The translations under genes were made by a program, and so were the position numbers. The notes beneath the pieces were generated by a model. The model was not told the origin of the DNA. It worked only from the letters and a program-made list of their open reading frames with translations, and made no database searches. Shown one piece after another: positions 43,303 through 51,984 of a DNA stretch of 64,000 nucleotides. Numbering within the stretch: the stretch's first letter is position 1; the number at the start of each line of letters is the position of its first letter. Source of the stretch: Acidobacteriota bacterium. Lineage in GTDB: Bacteria > Acidobacteriota > Thermoanaerobaculia > Multivoradales > Multivoraceae. The stretch lies in the NCBI GenBank assembly GCA_028875725.1, contig JAPPCR010000006.1, forward strand, positions 1,309,786 to 1,373,785. The letters run 5' to 3'.

Positions 43303-46230
43303 ATGAAGAACGCCGTCTCTCACACCCTCGGCTTTGCACTGGCTCTCGGGCTGGGTGCCGGGGCGACCGCCCAGGAGTTGATGCCCGATCACGACGCGTC
43401 GCGGCGGGAGCGGCTCGACTACGCAGGGGAGCGCTTCCGCACGCCGGACGGATTCACGGTGGAAGCGGCGGCCGAGCCCGGTCTCTTCGGCTCGGTCGTC
43501 AACATGACGTTCGACGCAGCGGGCAGGCCGTTGCTGGCGCTGGAAGGCGAAGGCCTGGTCGTCCTCGAGGACGCCGACGGTGACGGCATGTACGACCGGC
43601 GGATCGACTTCGCTCCTCAGGTCGCTACGGCGCACGGCTTGTACGTCATGGGGCCGGGCGACTTGCTCGTCCACGCGAACGGCCGCGGCCGGCTGGCCGA
43701 AGCGGCGGGAGTCGAGGGCAGGTCTGGCGGCAGCGACTCAGTCGAGGACACCGGGCTCTACCGGCTGCGGGACACGGATGGCGACGACCAGGTCGATGTC
43801 GTCGAGCAGATCGTACCCGCGAATGGCCGGATCCAGGAGCACGGACCGCACACGATCGCGCGCGGTCCCGGCGGCGCCCTCTACGTCCTCTACGGCAACT
43901 ACTCGTCGCCCGAGGTCGGGCTGGCGGCGACCTCGCCGCTGCGCGAACTGCAGGAGGACCAACTCTTGCCGCCGATCCTGGACCCGCGGGGCCATGCGAA
44001 CAGTCTGCGCGCGCCGGGCGGCACGATCTACCGCCTGGATCTGGAGTCGAACGTCTGGGAGCGGCTCTCGGGAGGCCTGCGCAATCCCTTCGACCTGGCG
44101 ATCGGCGCGGCGGGAGAGATCTTCGCCTATGAGGCGGACATGGAGTGGGACCGCGGGTTGCCCTGGTTCCGGCCCACCCGAGTCGTCCATCTGATACCCG
44201 CGGGCGACTACGGCTGGCGCACCGGGTCAGGGAAGATCGCGTTCCACGAAATCGACACGTTGCCCGGCGTGGTCGACCTCGGCCGCGGTTCGCCGGTGGG
44301 CGTCGCCTTCTACTACCACCACGCCTACCCCGGTCGGTACCAGGGCGCCTACTTCATGGGCGACTGGTCGCGGGGCCGGATCCGGGTCCTGTTCCCCGAA
44401 CGGGCCGGCGCTACCTGGACCGGGGAGGCCCACGACTTCGTCCTCGGCGAACCGCTGAACGTGACGGACCTCGATGTCGGGCCGGACGGCTTCCTTTACT
44501 TCGCGACCGGCGGCCGCGGCACGTCGGGAGGCCTCTACCGGGTGACCTACGAGCGAGCGGGCGAGGCGGTCGCGGTCACGGGCGCGGAAGCCGCCGTACG
44601 TCAGCCGATGCCCCGCTCCGGGTGGGGCAGGGAGGCCATCGGGCGCGCTCGCGGTGAGGCGGGAGCGAACTGGGAAGCGGATCTGTGGGCAATCGTTCGG
44701 GACGCTGGACGAGCACCGATCGACCGCATCCGTGCGTTGGAACTGCTCGAAGTGCATGGCCCACGGCCGACTCTGGAGGAAACGGCGGCGCTCCTCGACT
44801 CGGACGCGCCGCTGGTGCGCGCGGCCGCGGCGGCCCTGCTCGGCGCGCAGCCGTTCGCCCAGGCGCAGGACCCCCTGCGCCTCGCTCTCGGCGACGTCGA
44901 CCCGCTGGTCGCCCGGCGTGCGGCCGAGTCCCTGGTGCGCTCCGGCCTCGATCTGCGCGCCCGGGGCATCGAGGTCGCAACCTCCGATGCCCTCTACGGC
45001 CTCCTCGACCACGAGGATCGGTTCCTCCGCTACGCGGCCCGGGAGGCGATCCAGCGCATCCCCCATGGCTACTGGGTCGACCAGGCGTTCATGGCCTCTC
45101 CCGGGCAGCGGCCCCGCGGCTACTTCGAGGCCGCGCTGGCGATGATCTACAGCCTGGAACACAAGATCGAGTACAACTTCCTTACGGGCAGCCTGGTCCG
45201 GGTCGCCGGCGCCGATCTCGACGTGGCAGCCGAGCTGGACTTCCTGCGCCTGGTCGAGATCGCCTTGATTCGCGACCCGGCGCCGGACGCTCCGGGGCGC
45301 GACGAATTCCGGGCCGGCCTCGGTCAGGCGCTGGTCGACCGCTACCCGCACGCCGACGACCGGGTGAACCGCCAGCTCGAGCGATTGCTCGCGTACCTGC
45401 AGCCAGACGGGGCCCTGGCCAGGATGGTCGATCGCCTGGAAGATGACCGGCCGCCGGAGGAGCGGATCCACACCGCCTACTGCCTGCGCGTAGTGGACCG
45501 GGGCTGGACGCCGGAGCTGCGCGCCCGGGTCGTGGCCTGGTTCGACGACGCCCGGGAGTTCCGGGGCGCGGCCAGCATGGAGGGCTACGTCGACGCCATC
45601 TGGAACGACCTTCTGGACCGGTTCCCGGACGGGGAACGCACGGCGGCCGAGGAGCGGCTTGAGGCTCAGCGGACCGAACGGGCGCGGCGCGCCGCCGCGC
45701 TGGTCAGCGAAGTCGAGGGCGACCGGCAAGGCAGGAGCGACCTGGCCCAGATGTCCTTCGAGGAGCTCGCGGAGTACCTGGAGTACGACGTGATGGCCTA
45801 CGAGCGGTACAGCCCCGAGCAGGGCGAGCGGGTGTTCCACCGCGCGCGTTGCTCGGCCTGCCACGTGTTCGGCGACATCGGTCGCGGCGGCGGCCCGGAT
45901 CTCTCGACGGTGATCAAGCGGTTCCGCCGTGGCGAAGTGCTCGAGTCGATCATGTTCCCGTCACGCGTCATCTCGGATCAGTACCAGGCGGTCGATGTCG
46001 AGCTCGAGGACGGCGCCCTGCACAGCGGGATGGTGGTCGAGGACACGGCCGAGCGGCTGACGCTGATCAACGCGAACGGCGACCGCCTCGATCTGGACAA
46101 GGCGCGGATCAGGAGCCGCGAACCGTCCGCGCTCTCGATCATGCCGGAGGGCCTGCTCGACACGATGACCCTGAGTGATCTGGCCAGCCTGATCCGCTTC
46201 CTGGACGGGGGAGCGGACGAGGCGCCCTAG
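43303..46230 (+). CDS. PVC-type heme-binding protein with beta-propeller, HEAT-like and cytochrome c domains
   Basis: A 975-residue secreted protein (signal about 1-23, 'GATAQEL'). The first 410 residues form a PQQ-glucose-dehydrogenase-like beta-propeller ('RYQGAYFMGDWSRGRIRVLF', 'LDVGPDGFLYFATGG'). The middle (about 450-800) is helical and HEAT-like. The C-terminal cytochrome domain has 'RCSACHVFGDIGRGGGPDLS' and the family's 'VDVELEDGALHSGMVVED' beta tail. Such proteins occur with sulfatases and DUF1553 genes in polysaccharide-degrading bacteria and may oxidise sugars. Substrate is unproven. Its TAG shares the palindrome CTAG with the stop of the convergent sulfatase gene. Confidence 0.9.
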   Translation: MKNAVSHTLGFALALGLGAGATAQELMPDHDASRRERLDYAGERFRTPDGFTVEAAAEPGLFGSVVNMTFDAAGRPLLALEGEGLVVLEDADGDGMYDRRIDFAPQVATAHGLYVMGPGDLLVHANGRGRLAEAAGVEGRSGGSDSVEDTGLYRLRDTDGDDQVDVVEQIVPANGRIQEHGPHTIARGPGGALYVLYGNYSSPEVGLAATSPLRELQEDQLLPPILDPRGHANSLRAPGGTIYRLDLESNVWERLSGGLRNPFDLAIGAAGEIFAYEADMEWDRGLPWFRPTRVVHLIPAGDYGWRTGSGKIAFHEIDTLPGVVDLGRGSPVGVAFYYHHAYPGRYQGAYFMGDWSRGRIRVLFPERAGATWTGEAHDFVLGEPLNVTDLDVGPDGFLYFATGGRGTSGGLYRVTYERAGEAVAVTGAEAAVRQPMPRSGWGREAIGRARGEAGANWEADLWAIVRDAGRAPIDRIRALELLEVHGPRPTLEETAALLDSDAPLVRAAAAALLGAQPFAQAQDPLRLALGDVDPLVARRAAESLVRSGLDLRARGIEVATSDALYGLLDHEDRFLRYAAREAIQRIPHGYWVDQAFMASPGQRPRGYFEAALAMIYSLEHKIEYNFLTGSLVRVAGADLDVAAELDFLRLVEIALIRDPAPDAPGRDEFRAGLGQALVDRYPHADDRVNRQLERLLAYLQPDGALARMVDRLEDDRPPEERIHTAYCLRVVDRGWTPELRARVVAWFDDAREFRGAASMEGYVDAIWNDLLDRFPDGERTAAEERLEAQRTERARRAAALVSEVEGDRQGRSDLAQMSFEELAEYLEYDVMAYERYSPEQGERVFHRARCSACHVFGDIGRGGGPDLSTVIKRFRRGEVLESIMFPSRVISDQYQAVDVELEDGALHSGMVVEDTAERLTLINANGDRLDLDKARIRSREPSALSIMPEGLLDTMTLSDLASLIRFLDGGADEAP

Positions 46231-47825
46231 TCCGGCGGCGCCGGGGGTTCGGAGTCGTCGCCCCGGATCGCCTCGAGTTCCGCGGTCAGCCGCTCGACGA
46301 TGTCGGGCCGGTCGAGGTAGAGGTCGTTCGTCTCGGCCGGATCGGCGACGAGTTCGTAGAGCTGTCCGGCGGCGCCGCCGGGTTCGGGGGCGAGTTGCCG
46401 TGGTTGGGTGAAGCCGCCCGAACCGAGCCCCTCGATCAGCTTCCACTTCCGGGCAGCCTCCGGGCCGTCCAGGTCGTGGGACCGGATGGCGAACATCCCG
46501 CGCGAGCTGTGGTGAATCAGCGAGTTGCGGGGCGCCTCCGCGTCCTCTTCGCCGCGGAGCAGAGCTCCGAGATCGACGCTGTCCTCGGCGGCTCCATCGG
46601 GAACCTCGGCCTCCAGGATGGAGGTAAGAGTACGGAAGACGTCGACTAGGCCGGCCAGTTCTCCGCGCACCGAGCCGGCCGGAAAACGGCCCGGCCAGCG
46701 GGCAAGGAAGGGGACTCGGTGGCCGCCCTCGTGGATGTCGGCCTTCTGGCCGCGCAGCGATCCGTTCGCGCGGTGCCCGGTCTGCTCGATGTCCGCTTCG
46801 ACCCAGTGGGCGCCGTTGTCGCTCGTGAACACGACCAGGGTGTTCGAGGCGAGATCGAGGGAGTCGAGAGCGTCGAGCAGGCCGCCGACGCCGGCGTCGA
46901 CCTGAGCGACGAAGTCGCCGTAGACGCCGGCGCGGCTCGCGCCTTCGAACTCCGGTAGCGGCATCCAGGGCGTGTGGGGCGAGGGCAGCGGCAGATAGAG
47001 AAAGAAGGGCCGGTCGTCGTCCGTCGCCGCGCGCCGCTGCAGGTAGCCGGCGGCGCGATCGAAGAGGACCGGAGTCACCTGGAGGAAGTCGAAGCCGGGG
47101 GCGATGTCGCCTGCGCGCCAGTAGCCGCCGCCCCCGTAGCGCCGCATCGAACTGGCCTCGACCGTTTCTGTCGCTTCCTCGAACACGCCGTCGTCCTCGA
47201 TGTAGAGGTACGGTTCCATGTCGAGGGAGGCGGGGATCCCGAAGTAGTGCTCGAAGCCGGCGCTGAGCGGCCCCGGGCGAAGCGGTGCGTCGTAGTCGGT
47301 CCGGCCGGGCTCATTGTCGCCCGGAGCCGGATCGGCGCCGAGTCCGAGATGCCACTTGCCAATGCCGGCGGTGGCGTAGCCGAGGGACTGGAGGAACCCT
47401 GGCAGGGTGACGCGCTCCGGTTCGAGCAGGGCGGTGGATCGCCCGTTCAGCACGCCGCGCTTCAGCCTGGAGCGCCAGGCGTAGCGGCCGGTGAGGAGCG
47501 CGTAGCGAGTCGGCGTGCAGACCGAGGAGGGACTGTGGGCGTCCGTCAGCCGTACGCCCTCGTTCGCGAGCCGGTCGAGGTTGGGGGTCGGGATCCGCGA
47601 CTCCGGGTTGTAGGCGCCGATGTCCCCGTAGCCGAGGTCGTCGGCGAGGACCAGGAGGATGTTCGGCCGCTCCGGCGGGGTCGTAGTGCTCGACCCGGGT
47701 GGTGAGCAGGCGGCGAGCAGCGTCGCCGCGGCCACGAAGCAGATGGCGACGCCGCGCGGGTTTGCGTGCCGGCGCGCCGGTAGCTGCCAGCAGAGTCGTT
47801 GGTACAGTTCGCCGCTTCCCTTCAC
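46227..47825 (-). CDS. Formylglycine-dependent sulfatase, lipoprotein
   Basis: A 532-residue family S1 sulfatase. It starts at a GTG and has a lipobox 'LLAACSPP'. The signature 'CTPTRYALLTGRY' (Cys matured to formylglycine), 'NILLVLADDLGYGDIG' (metal Asp pair) and 'TSDNGAHWVEAD' are intact. It cleaves sulfate esters, most like arylsulfatase A/GALNS-type enzymes. A formylglycine-generating enzyme or anaerobic maturase would be needed and is not in the window. Together with the second sulfatase and the GH109-like gene it supports sulfated-glycan use. The last 4 bp overlap the convergent heme-protein gene. Confidence 0.92.
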   Translation of the reverse strand: MKGSGELYQRLCWQLPARRHANPRGVAICFVAAATLLAACSPPGSSTTTPPERPNILLVLADDLGYGDIGAYNPESRIPTPNLDRLANEGVRLTDAHSPSSVCTPTRYALLTGRYAWRSRLKRGVLNGRSTALLEPERVTLPGFLQSLGYATAGIGKWHLGLGADPAPGDNEPGRTDYDAPLRPGPLSAGFEHYFGIPASLDMEPYLYIEDDGVFEEATETVEASSMRRYGGGGYWRAGDIAPGFDFLQVTPVLFDRAAGYLQRRAATDDDRPFFLYLPLPSPHTPWMPLPEFEGASRAGVYGDFVAQVDAGVGGLLDALDSLDLASNTLVVFTSDNGAHWVEADIEQTGHRANGSLRGQKADIHEGGHRVPFLARWPGRFPAGSVRGELAGLVDVFRTLTSILEAEVPDGAAEDSVDLGALLRGEEDAEAPRNSLIHHSSRGMFAIRSHDLDGPEAARKWKLIEGLGSGGFTQPRQLAPEPGGAAGQLYELVADPAETNDLYLDRPDIVERLTAELEAIRGDDSEPPAPPD

Positions 47826-47854
47826 GCCGGATCGTACCCGCTGACGTCGCTCCC

Positions 47855-48310
47855 ATGCCTCGCAAGCCGCAGTCCAGTACCTGGCGCCGCAGGCATCTCG
47901 TGTGCCGCGGCGTCCGCGGCGCGACGACGGTTCAGGGCTCGAGCCGCGAGCAGATTCTGACTGCCACCGCAGAACTGCTGGAGAGGATGGTTCAGGCGAA
48001 CGGCATCGAGCAGGAGGATGTCGCCAGCGCCGTCTTCACCACCACGCCCGATCTGACCGCCGAGTATCCGGCGCTGGCGGCGCGCCTGATGGGCTGGCGC
48101 GACGTTGCGCTGCTGTGCGGCCACGAGATGGCGGTGCCCGGCGGCCTTGACCGCTGTGTGCGCATCCTGCTGCACTGGAACACCATCCAGGCGGCTTCCG
48201 AGATCGAGCACGTCTACATCCATGGTGCCTCGAACCTTCGGCCCGACCGCGAGGAACTCGACGAGCTCCGCCGGCAGATCGAGGCGCAGCAGGAGAGCCC
48301 TTCAGACTAG
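47855..48310 (+). CDS. aroH: Chorismate mutase, AroH type
   Basis: 151 residues from ATG 47855; an alternative GTG at 47900 gives 136 residues and a start nearer the usual family length of about 120-130. The AroH fold residues are present: '[11 protein letters not shown]' (catalytic Arg), '[20 protein letters not shown]' (catalytic Glu/Arg region) and '[13 protein letters not shown]' (Tyr and Arg). It converts chorismate to prephenate for Phe/Tyr synthesis. No other aromatic pathway gene is nearby. Its TAG shares CTAG with the convergent second sulfatase gene. Confidence 0.88.
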   Translation: MPRKPQSSTWRRRHLVCRGVRGATTVQGSSREQILTATAELLERMVQANGIEQEDVASAVFTTTPDLTAEYPALAARLMGWRDVALLCGHEMAVPGGLDRCVRILLHWNTIQAASEIEHVYIHGASNLRPDREELDELRRQIEAQQESPSD

Positions 48311-50073
48311 GTCCGGCGGCGGAGAACCAGCAGCCGGAAGTCGACCGCCTGGTTGCCCGGGATCTCCAGCGCCCGCAGGAACAGGGTGCCCCGGCCGGGT
48401 TGAAGGTCGATCTCGCCCAGGACCGTCGGCTGGAAGTCCTTTACGTAGGACTCGATGCGCGGAACGCGGTCGTCGTCCATGCCGATCAGCGGCGGATCGT
48501 GCGCCCGGTCGATTCGGCCGCTCACTGCCTGCTCGCCGAGCCGCAGTTCGATCAGCGCACCGGCATCGTCTTCGGCGCTGGTGGTGTAGAGGACGACCTC
48601 GAAGCGGCCGCCGGCGAGCACTTCGACATCCCAGGTGATCGAGTCGTCGGGGCTGGTCCAGTTCGTGAAGTAGGAGTCGTTCGGGTAGCGGCTCGAACGC
48701 TCGATGGCGCCGTGGGCGATGCCGTCGCGTGCGGGAAGGTGCGTGGACTCGTGTTCGGGATGGCCGATCGGAAACGGCCGGTCGTCCTCGTCCGGAAGCT
48801 CGGGCAGTACCTCTGCGATCCACCTGTCCCGTACGGCAGCGAGCCGGGCGGCCGCCTCGGGCCGCTCCGCGGCGACATCGTTACGCTGGCCCGGGTCGGC
48901 GGCCATTTCGAACAGGCGGCCTTCGTGGTCGAGCCGGTACTGCTGACTACGGACGCTGGTGCTCCCGCGCCAGTGGTTCACGAGATGCCGGTCGGGCCAT
49001 CTGCCGGCTGCCCCGGTTCCGGGCCCGAGCAGCGGTTTCAGGCTGAGGCCGTCGATGGGGTGGGAGGTCGCGTACGGGATGCCGGCGAGCTCGGCCAGCG
49101 TCGGCAGCAGGTCGATCGCGCCCGCGATGCGATCGACGACCGTGCCGGCTTCGATGGCGCGCGGCCAGCGGACGAAGAAGGGAGATCGGACGCCGCCTTC
49201 ATCCGTCGAACCCTTGCGACCCTTCATGTCGCCGTTCCAGCGCCAGCCGTTCGGGCCGTTGTCCGTCAGGTAGACGACGATCGTGTCCTCGGCGAGACCG
49301 AGCTCCGCCAGGCGCCCGGTCAGCCGTCCGACGTTCCAGTCGATGTTCTCGGTCATCGCCAGGGCGGCCCGGGTGTGGTCGAGATGCTCTTCCCCGGGTT
49401 CGCGGTGGCGCTGGGGGAGGTCGCCGTCCTCGAATCGGGCCCACCAGCGATCGGGCACCTGCATCGGGCTGTGGGGCGTGTTGTAGGCGACCCAGACGAA
49501 GAAGGGCTCGGCTCGATGGTCTTCGATGAACCGGATGGCGCGGTCGGTGAAGTCGTCGGTGACGTAGCCGTTGCCCGTGACGACGCGGCCGTTGTGGTCC
49601 AGGGGCGGGTCGAAGTAGTTTCCCCAGTGGCCCGAGGTGAAACCGTAGAACTCGTCGAAGCCCCGGGCGTTGGGATGGTAGGGGGGCTGCGAACCGTTGT
49701 GCCACTTGCCGAAGGCGGCGGTAGCGTAGCCCGCGGCATGGAAGGCCTCGGCGATCGTCGTTTCGTCCAGGTCGAGCCGCTCTCCGCCCCGGGAAGTGGC
49801 GTAGACGCCGGACCGCGGGTGGTAGCGGCCGGTCAGGAGTTCCGCGCGCGTCGGCGAACAGACGGGGCTGACGAAGAACCGGGTGAAGGACGCGCCGTCT
49901 CGCGCCAGCGCGTCGACGTTCGGCGTGTGGACGTTCGTGTTGCCGTGGACGCTCAGGTCGCCCCAGCCCTGGTCGTCGGCGAGGAACAGGACGACGTTGG
50001 GTCTGGAGTCCGGGGCCGGCGCCGCGCACGAAACCGCGACGATGGCCGCTGGCAGGATGGCCGCTCGCCGCAT
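48307..50073 (-). CDS. Formylglycine-dependent sulfatase with C-terminal extension
   Basis: A 588-residue S1 sulfatase with a lipobox-like signal ('IVAVSCAAP'). '[20 protein letters not shown]', '[18 protein letters not shown]' (formylglycine Cys), 'FGKWHNG' and '[12 protein letters not shown]' are intact. After the core domain (ending near residue 420) there is an extra 150-residue beta-rich region ('[20 protein letters not shown]', '[10 protein letters not shown]'). It resembles the carbohydrate-binding-like tail seen on some arylsulfatase A-type enzymes in PVC bacteria. It is distinct from the other sulfatase here and not a recent duplicate. Confidence 0.92.
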   Translation of the reverse strand: MRRAAILPAAIVAVSCAAPAPDSRPNVVLFLADDQGWGDLSVHGNTNVHTPNVDALARDGASFTRFFVSPVCSPTRAELLTGRYHPRSGVYATSRGGERLDLDETTIAEAFHAAGYATAAFGKWHNGSQPPYHPNARGFDEFYGFTSGHWGNYFDPPLDHNGRVVTGNGYVTDDFTDRAIRFIEDHRAEPFFVWVAYNTPHSPMQVPDRWWARFEDGDLPQRHREPGEEHLDHTRAALAMTENIDWNVGRLTGRLAELGLAEDTIVVYLTDNGPNGWRWNGDMKGRKGSTDEGGVRSPFFVRWPRAIEAGTVVDRIAGAIDLLPTLAELAGIPYATSHPIDGLSLKPLLGPGTGAAGRWPDRHLVNHWRGSTSVRSQQYRLDHEGRLFEMAADPGQRNDVAAERPEAAARLAAVRDRWIAEVLPELPDEDDRPFPIGHPEHESTHLPARDGIAHGAIERSSRYPNDSYFTNWTSPDDSITWDVEVLAGGRFEVVLYTTSAEDDAGALIELRLGEQAVSGRIDRAHDPPLIGMDDDRVPRIESYVKDFQPTVLGEIDLQPGRGTLFLRALEIPGNQAVDFRLLVLRRRT

Positions 50074-50103
50074 CCGCCCGTTCTATCCCAACCAACCCTA
50101 AAC

Positions 50104-50120
50104 GTGACTACAATGGTCAC
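50104..50120 (+). promoter_or_regulatory. Palindrome overlapping a -10 box upstream of the peroxiredoxin
   Basis: GTGACTACAATGGTCAC: the inverted repeat GTGAC-N7-GTCAC encloses TACAAT (5 of 6 to the -10 consensus), 58 bp ahead of the peroxiredoxin ATG. A repressor or redox-regulator site is plausible; no -35 is clear. Confidence 0.35.
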
Positions 50121-50177
50121 CTTTCTCGGCGCTCCACGCTACGCGCTCCGCATAGAACCCGACTGACCGGAGGAACC

Positions 50178-50834
50178 ATGACGCTCAGGATCAACGACGA
50201 GGCTCCCAACTTCACCGCGCAGACCACGGAGGGAGAGATCGACTTCCACGAGTGGATCGGCGATGGCTGGTGCGTCCTGTTCTCGCACCCCAAGGACTTC
50301 ACGCCGGTCTGCACGACCGAATTGGGCACCGTTGCCGGCCTCAAGGACGAGTTCGACCGTCGCAACTGCAAGGTGATCGGCATCAGCGTCGACGGCGTGT
50401 CGGACCATCAGGCATGGTCGAAGGACATCGAGGCTTCCCAGGGCCACGCCCTGAACTACCCGCTGATCGGCGACCCGACGCTCGACATCGTCAAGCAGTA
50501 CGACATGCTGCCAGCCGACGCCGGCGACTCCTCCGAGGGCCGGACGCCGATGGACAACGCGACCGCTCGCTCCGTCTTCGTGATCGGCCCGGACAAGCGG
50601 ATCAAGGCGACCCTCACCTACCCGATGAGCACGGGCCGGAACTTCGCCGAGATCCTGCGTCTCGTCGACTCCGTGCAGTTGACGGCCAAGGAGCAGGTGG
50701 CGACGCCCGCGAACTGGGAGCACGGCGACGACGTGATCATCCTGCCGGCGGTGTCGGACGAGGCGGCGCGGGCGAAGTATCCCCAGGGCTGGCAGCAGCC
50801 CCTGCCTTACATCCGGGTGGTGCCGCAGCCGTAG
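50178..50834 (+). CDS. 1-Cys peroxiredoxin (Prx6 family)
   Basis: A 218-residue protein. The catalytic motif 'FTPVCTTELG' (peroxidatic Cys about residue 45 in P-V-C-T-T-E) and the long C-terminal extension ('ATPANWEHGDDVIILPAVSD') mark the Prx6 group. These reduce hydrogen peroxide and alkyl hydroperoxides with a single essential Cys. The Cys near residue 32 ('GWCVLF') and that near 64 ('RRNCKVIG') are not at the usual resolving positions. A strong ribosome-binding site (CGGAGGAA) precedes the ATG. The gene stop abuts the stop of the convergent bolA-like gene with zero bases between. Confidence 0.94.
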   Translation: MTLRINDEAPNFTAQTTEGEIDFHEWIGDGWCVLFSHPKDFTPVCTTELGTVAGLKDEFDRRNCKVIGISVDGVSDHQAWSKDIEASQGHALNYPLIGDPTLDIVKQYDMLPADAGDSSEGRTPMDNATARSVFVIGPDKRIKATLTYPMSTGRNFAEILRLVDSVQLTAKEQVATPANWEHGDDVIILPAVSDEAARAKYPQGWQQPLPYIRVVPQP

Positions 50835-51227
50835 TCAGTCGCCCGGCGAGTCGAACCGCGAGCCGCCGCGGCAGTCGGGAGACAGGCTCCGTTGCTCGTC
50901 GCGGGCCTGCCACTCGGCCGGCGTGAGCGCGTCGATGGCCAGGGCGTGGATCGGTCCTGCGAGTTCTTCTTCCAGGGCCCTGTGCACGACCCGGTGTCTT
51001 CCCAGGCGCGTCGCGCCCTCGAAACGGCTGCTGACCACGACGACCCGGAAGTGGGTTTCGGCGTCCGAGGGGACGTTGTGCATCCGGCTTTCGTTCAGCA
51101 CCTCCAGCCGTTCGGCGCCGGTGGCCTGCTCGAGCTTCCTGCGGATCGTCTGTTCGAGAAGCGTTCCGCGGGCGACGGCCTTGGCCGAGGCCTTGTTCGT
51201 GGCAAGCGGCTTTCCGAGCGTCGCCAT
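50835..51227 (-). CDS. BolA-family protein
   Basis: A 130-residue protein. 'LEQTIRRKLEQATGAERLEV' and 'ESRMHNVPSDAETHFRVVVV' followed by 'GRHRVVHRALEEEL' and 'IHALAIDALTPAEW' define the BolA/IbaG fold, including the His used in Fe-S ligation with glutaredoxins. There is a 25-residue N-terminal extension and a basic C-terminal tail. BolA proteins act in Fe-S trafficking and stress response. Pairing with a peroxiredoxin is by convergence, not in an operon. Confidence 0.88.
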   Translation of the reverse strand: MATLGKPLATNKASAKAVARGTLLEQTIRRKLEQATGAERLEVLNESRMHNVPSDAETHFRVVVVSSRFEGATRLGRHRVVHRALEEELAGPIHALAIDALTPAEWQARDEQRSLSPDCRGGSRFDSPGD

Positions 51228-51270
51228 GGGTGAATCATAGCGGCGGCGACCGCCGTGCTACGGTCGCTCG

Positions 51271-51984
51271 ATGAAGGAGTCGACGGGCCGTTCACCCTGG
51301 TTCTACGCCCTCCTGGGCTGCCTGGGCTGCCTCGGTCTCGTGGTCCTCGTCGTGGGCGGCCTGGCCTTCTTTGGCGTCCGTACCGCCCAGCAGGTGACCG
51401 CCGACAACGAGGATCCCGAGCGGCGCAGAAGCCGGGCGCTGGAAGTGCTGGGGGCGGAGCAGGAACCGGGCGGCTATCACGCCGCGGCCGTCATCTCGAT
51501 TCCGCTGTTCATGGAGATGGCGGTCTTCTCGGACCGGCCACCGGAAGACGGTTCCCCGGGAGGAGAGTTCCGGGAGGAAGGGTTCTTCTACCTTCGCGTG
51601 AGAGCAGGGGGCGACGATCTGCGGGCCTTCTTCGACGGCGAGACAAGTGAGTCGGTGACGTTTCGCGAGATGGGCCTGGAGCTGAACGTCGACGAGAACC
51701 TGGGCCGCGGCGACCTGGACCGGGGGGACTTCACCGGACGCTGGGCCACGTTCCGTGGCCATACCTTGTACGAGGCCGGGGAAGAAGTCGGAGACCTCGT
51801 GACGTTGATCGAGTTCGAGTGCGCCGAGGACGAGTGGATGCGGATGGGCGTCTGGTTCGGGCCTGCCGCGGAACCTGGTGATCAGGACACGAGTGTCGAG
51901 TCGGGATCAGGCGGTCTGGCGGCGGACGGCGACCTGATCGAGGCGTTCCTGGAACCGATTCACCCATGCGGTCGTCCCGTTTGA
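51271..51984 (+). CDS. Membrane-anchored protein of unknown function
   Basis: A 237-residue protein with a short cytoplasmic start, one Gly/Leu/Cys-rich helix (about 12-36, 'ALLGCLGCLGLVVLVVGGLA') and an exported acidic domain. No domain is recognised. The mature part alternates beta-like strands ('GYHAAAVISIPLFMEMAVF', 'WATFRGHTLYEAG') and ends with a conserved-looking 'CGRPV'. The end overlaps the spondin gene's start by 19 bp, so the two are likely co-translated. Confidence 0.65.
   Translation: MKESTGRSPWFYALLGCLGCLGLVVLVVGGLAFFGVRTAQQVTADNEDPERRRSRALEVLGAEQEPGGYHAAAVISIPLFMEMAVFSDRPPEDGSPGGEFREEGFFYLRVRAGGDDLRAFFDGETSESVTFREMGLELNVDENLGRGDLDRGDFTGRWATFRGHTLYEAGEEVGDLVTLIEFECAEDEWMRMGVWFGPAAEPGDQDTSVESGSGGLAADGDLIEAFLEPIHPCGRPV

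Noticed and set aside
47699..47854. N-terminal extension of chorismate mutase
   Set aside because: The added residues are Arg-rich and antisense to the sulfatase signal region, and the family starts near 'RGVRGATTV'.
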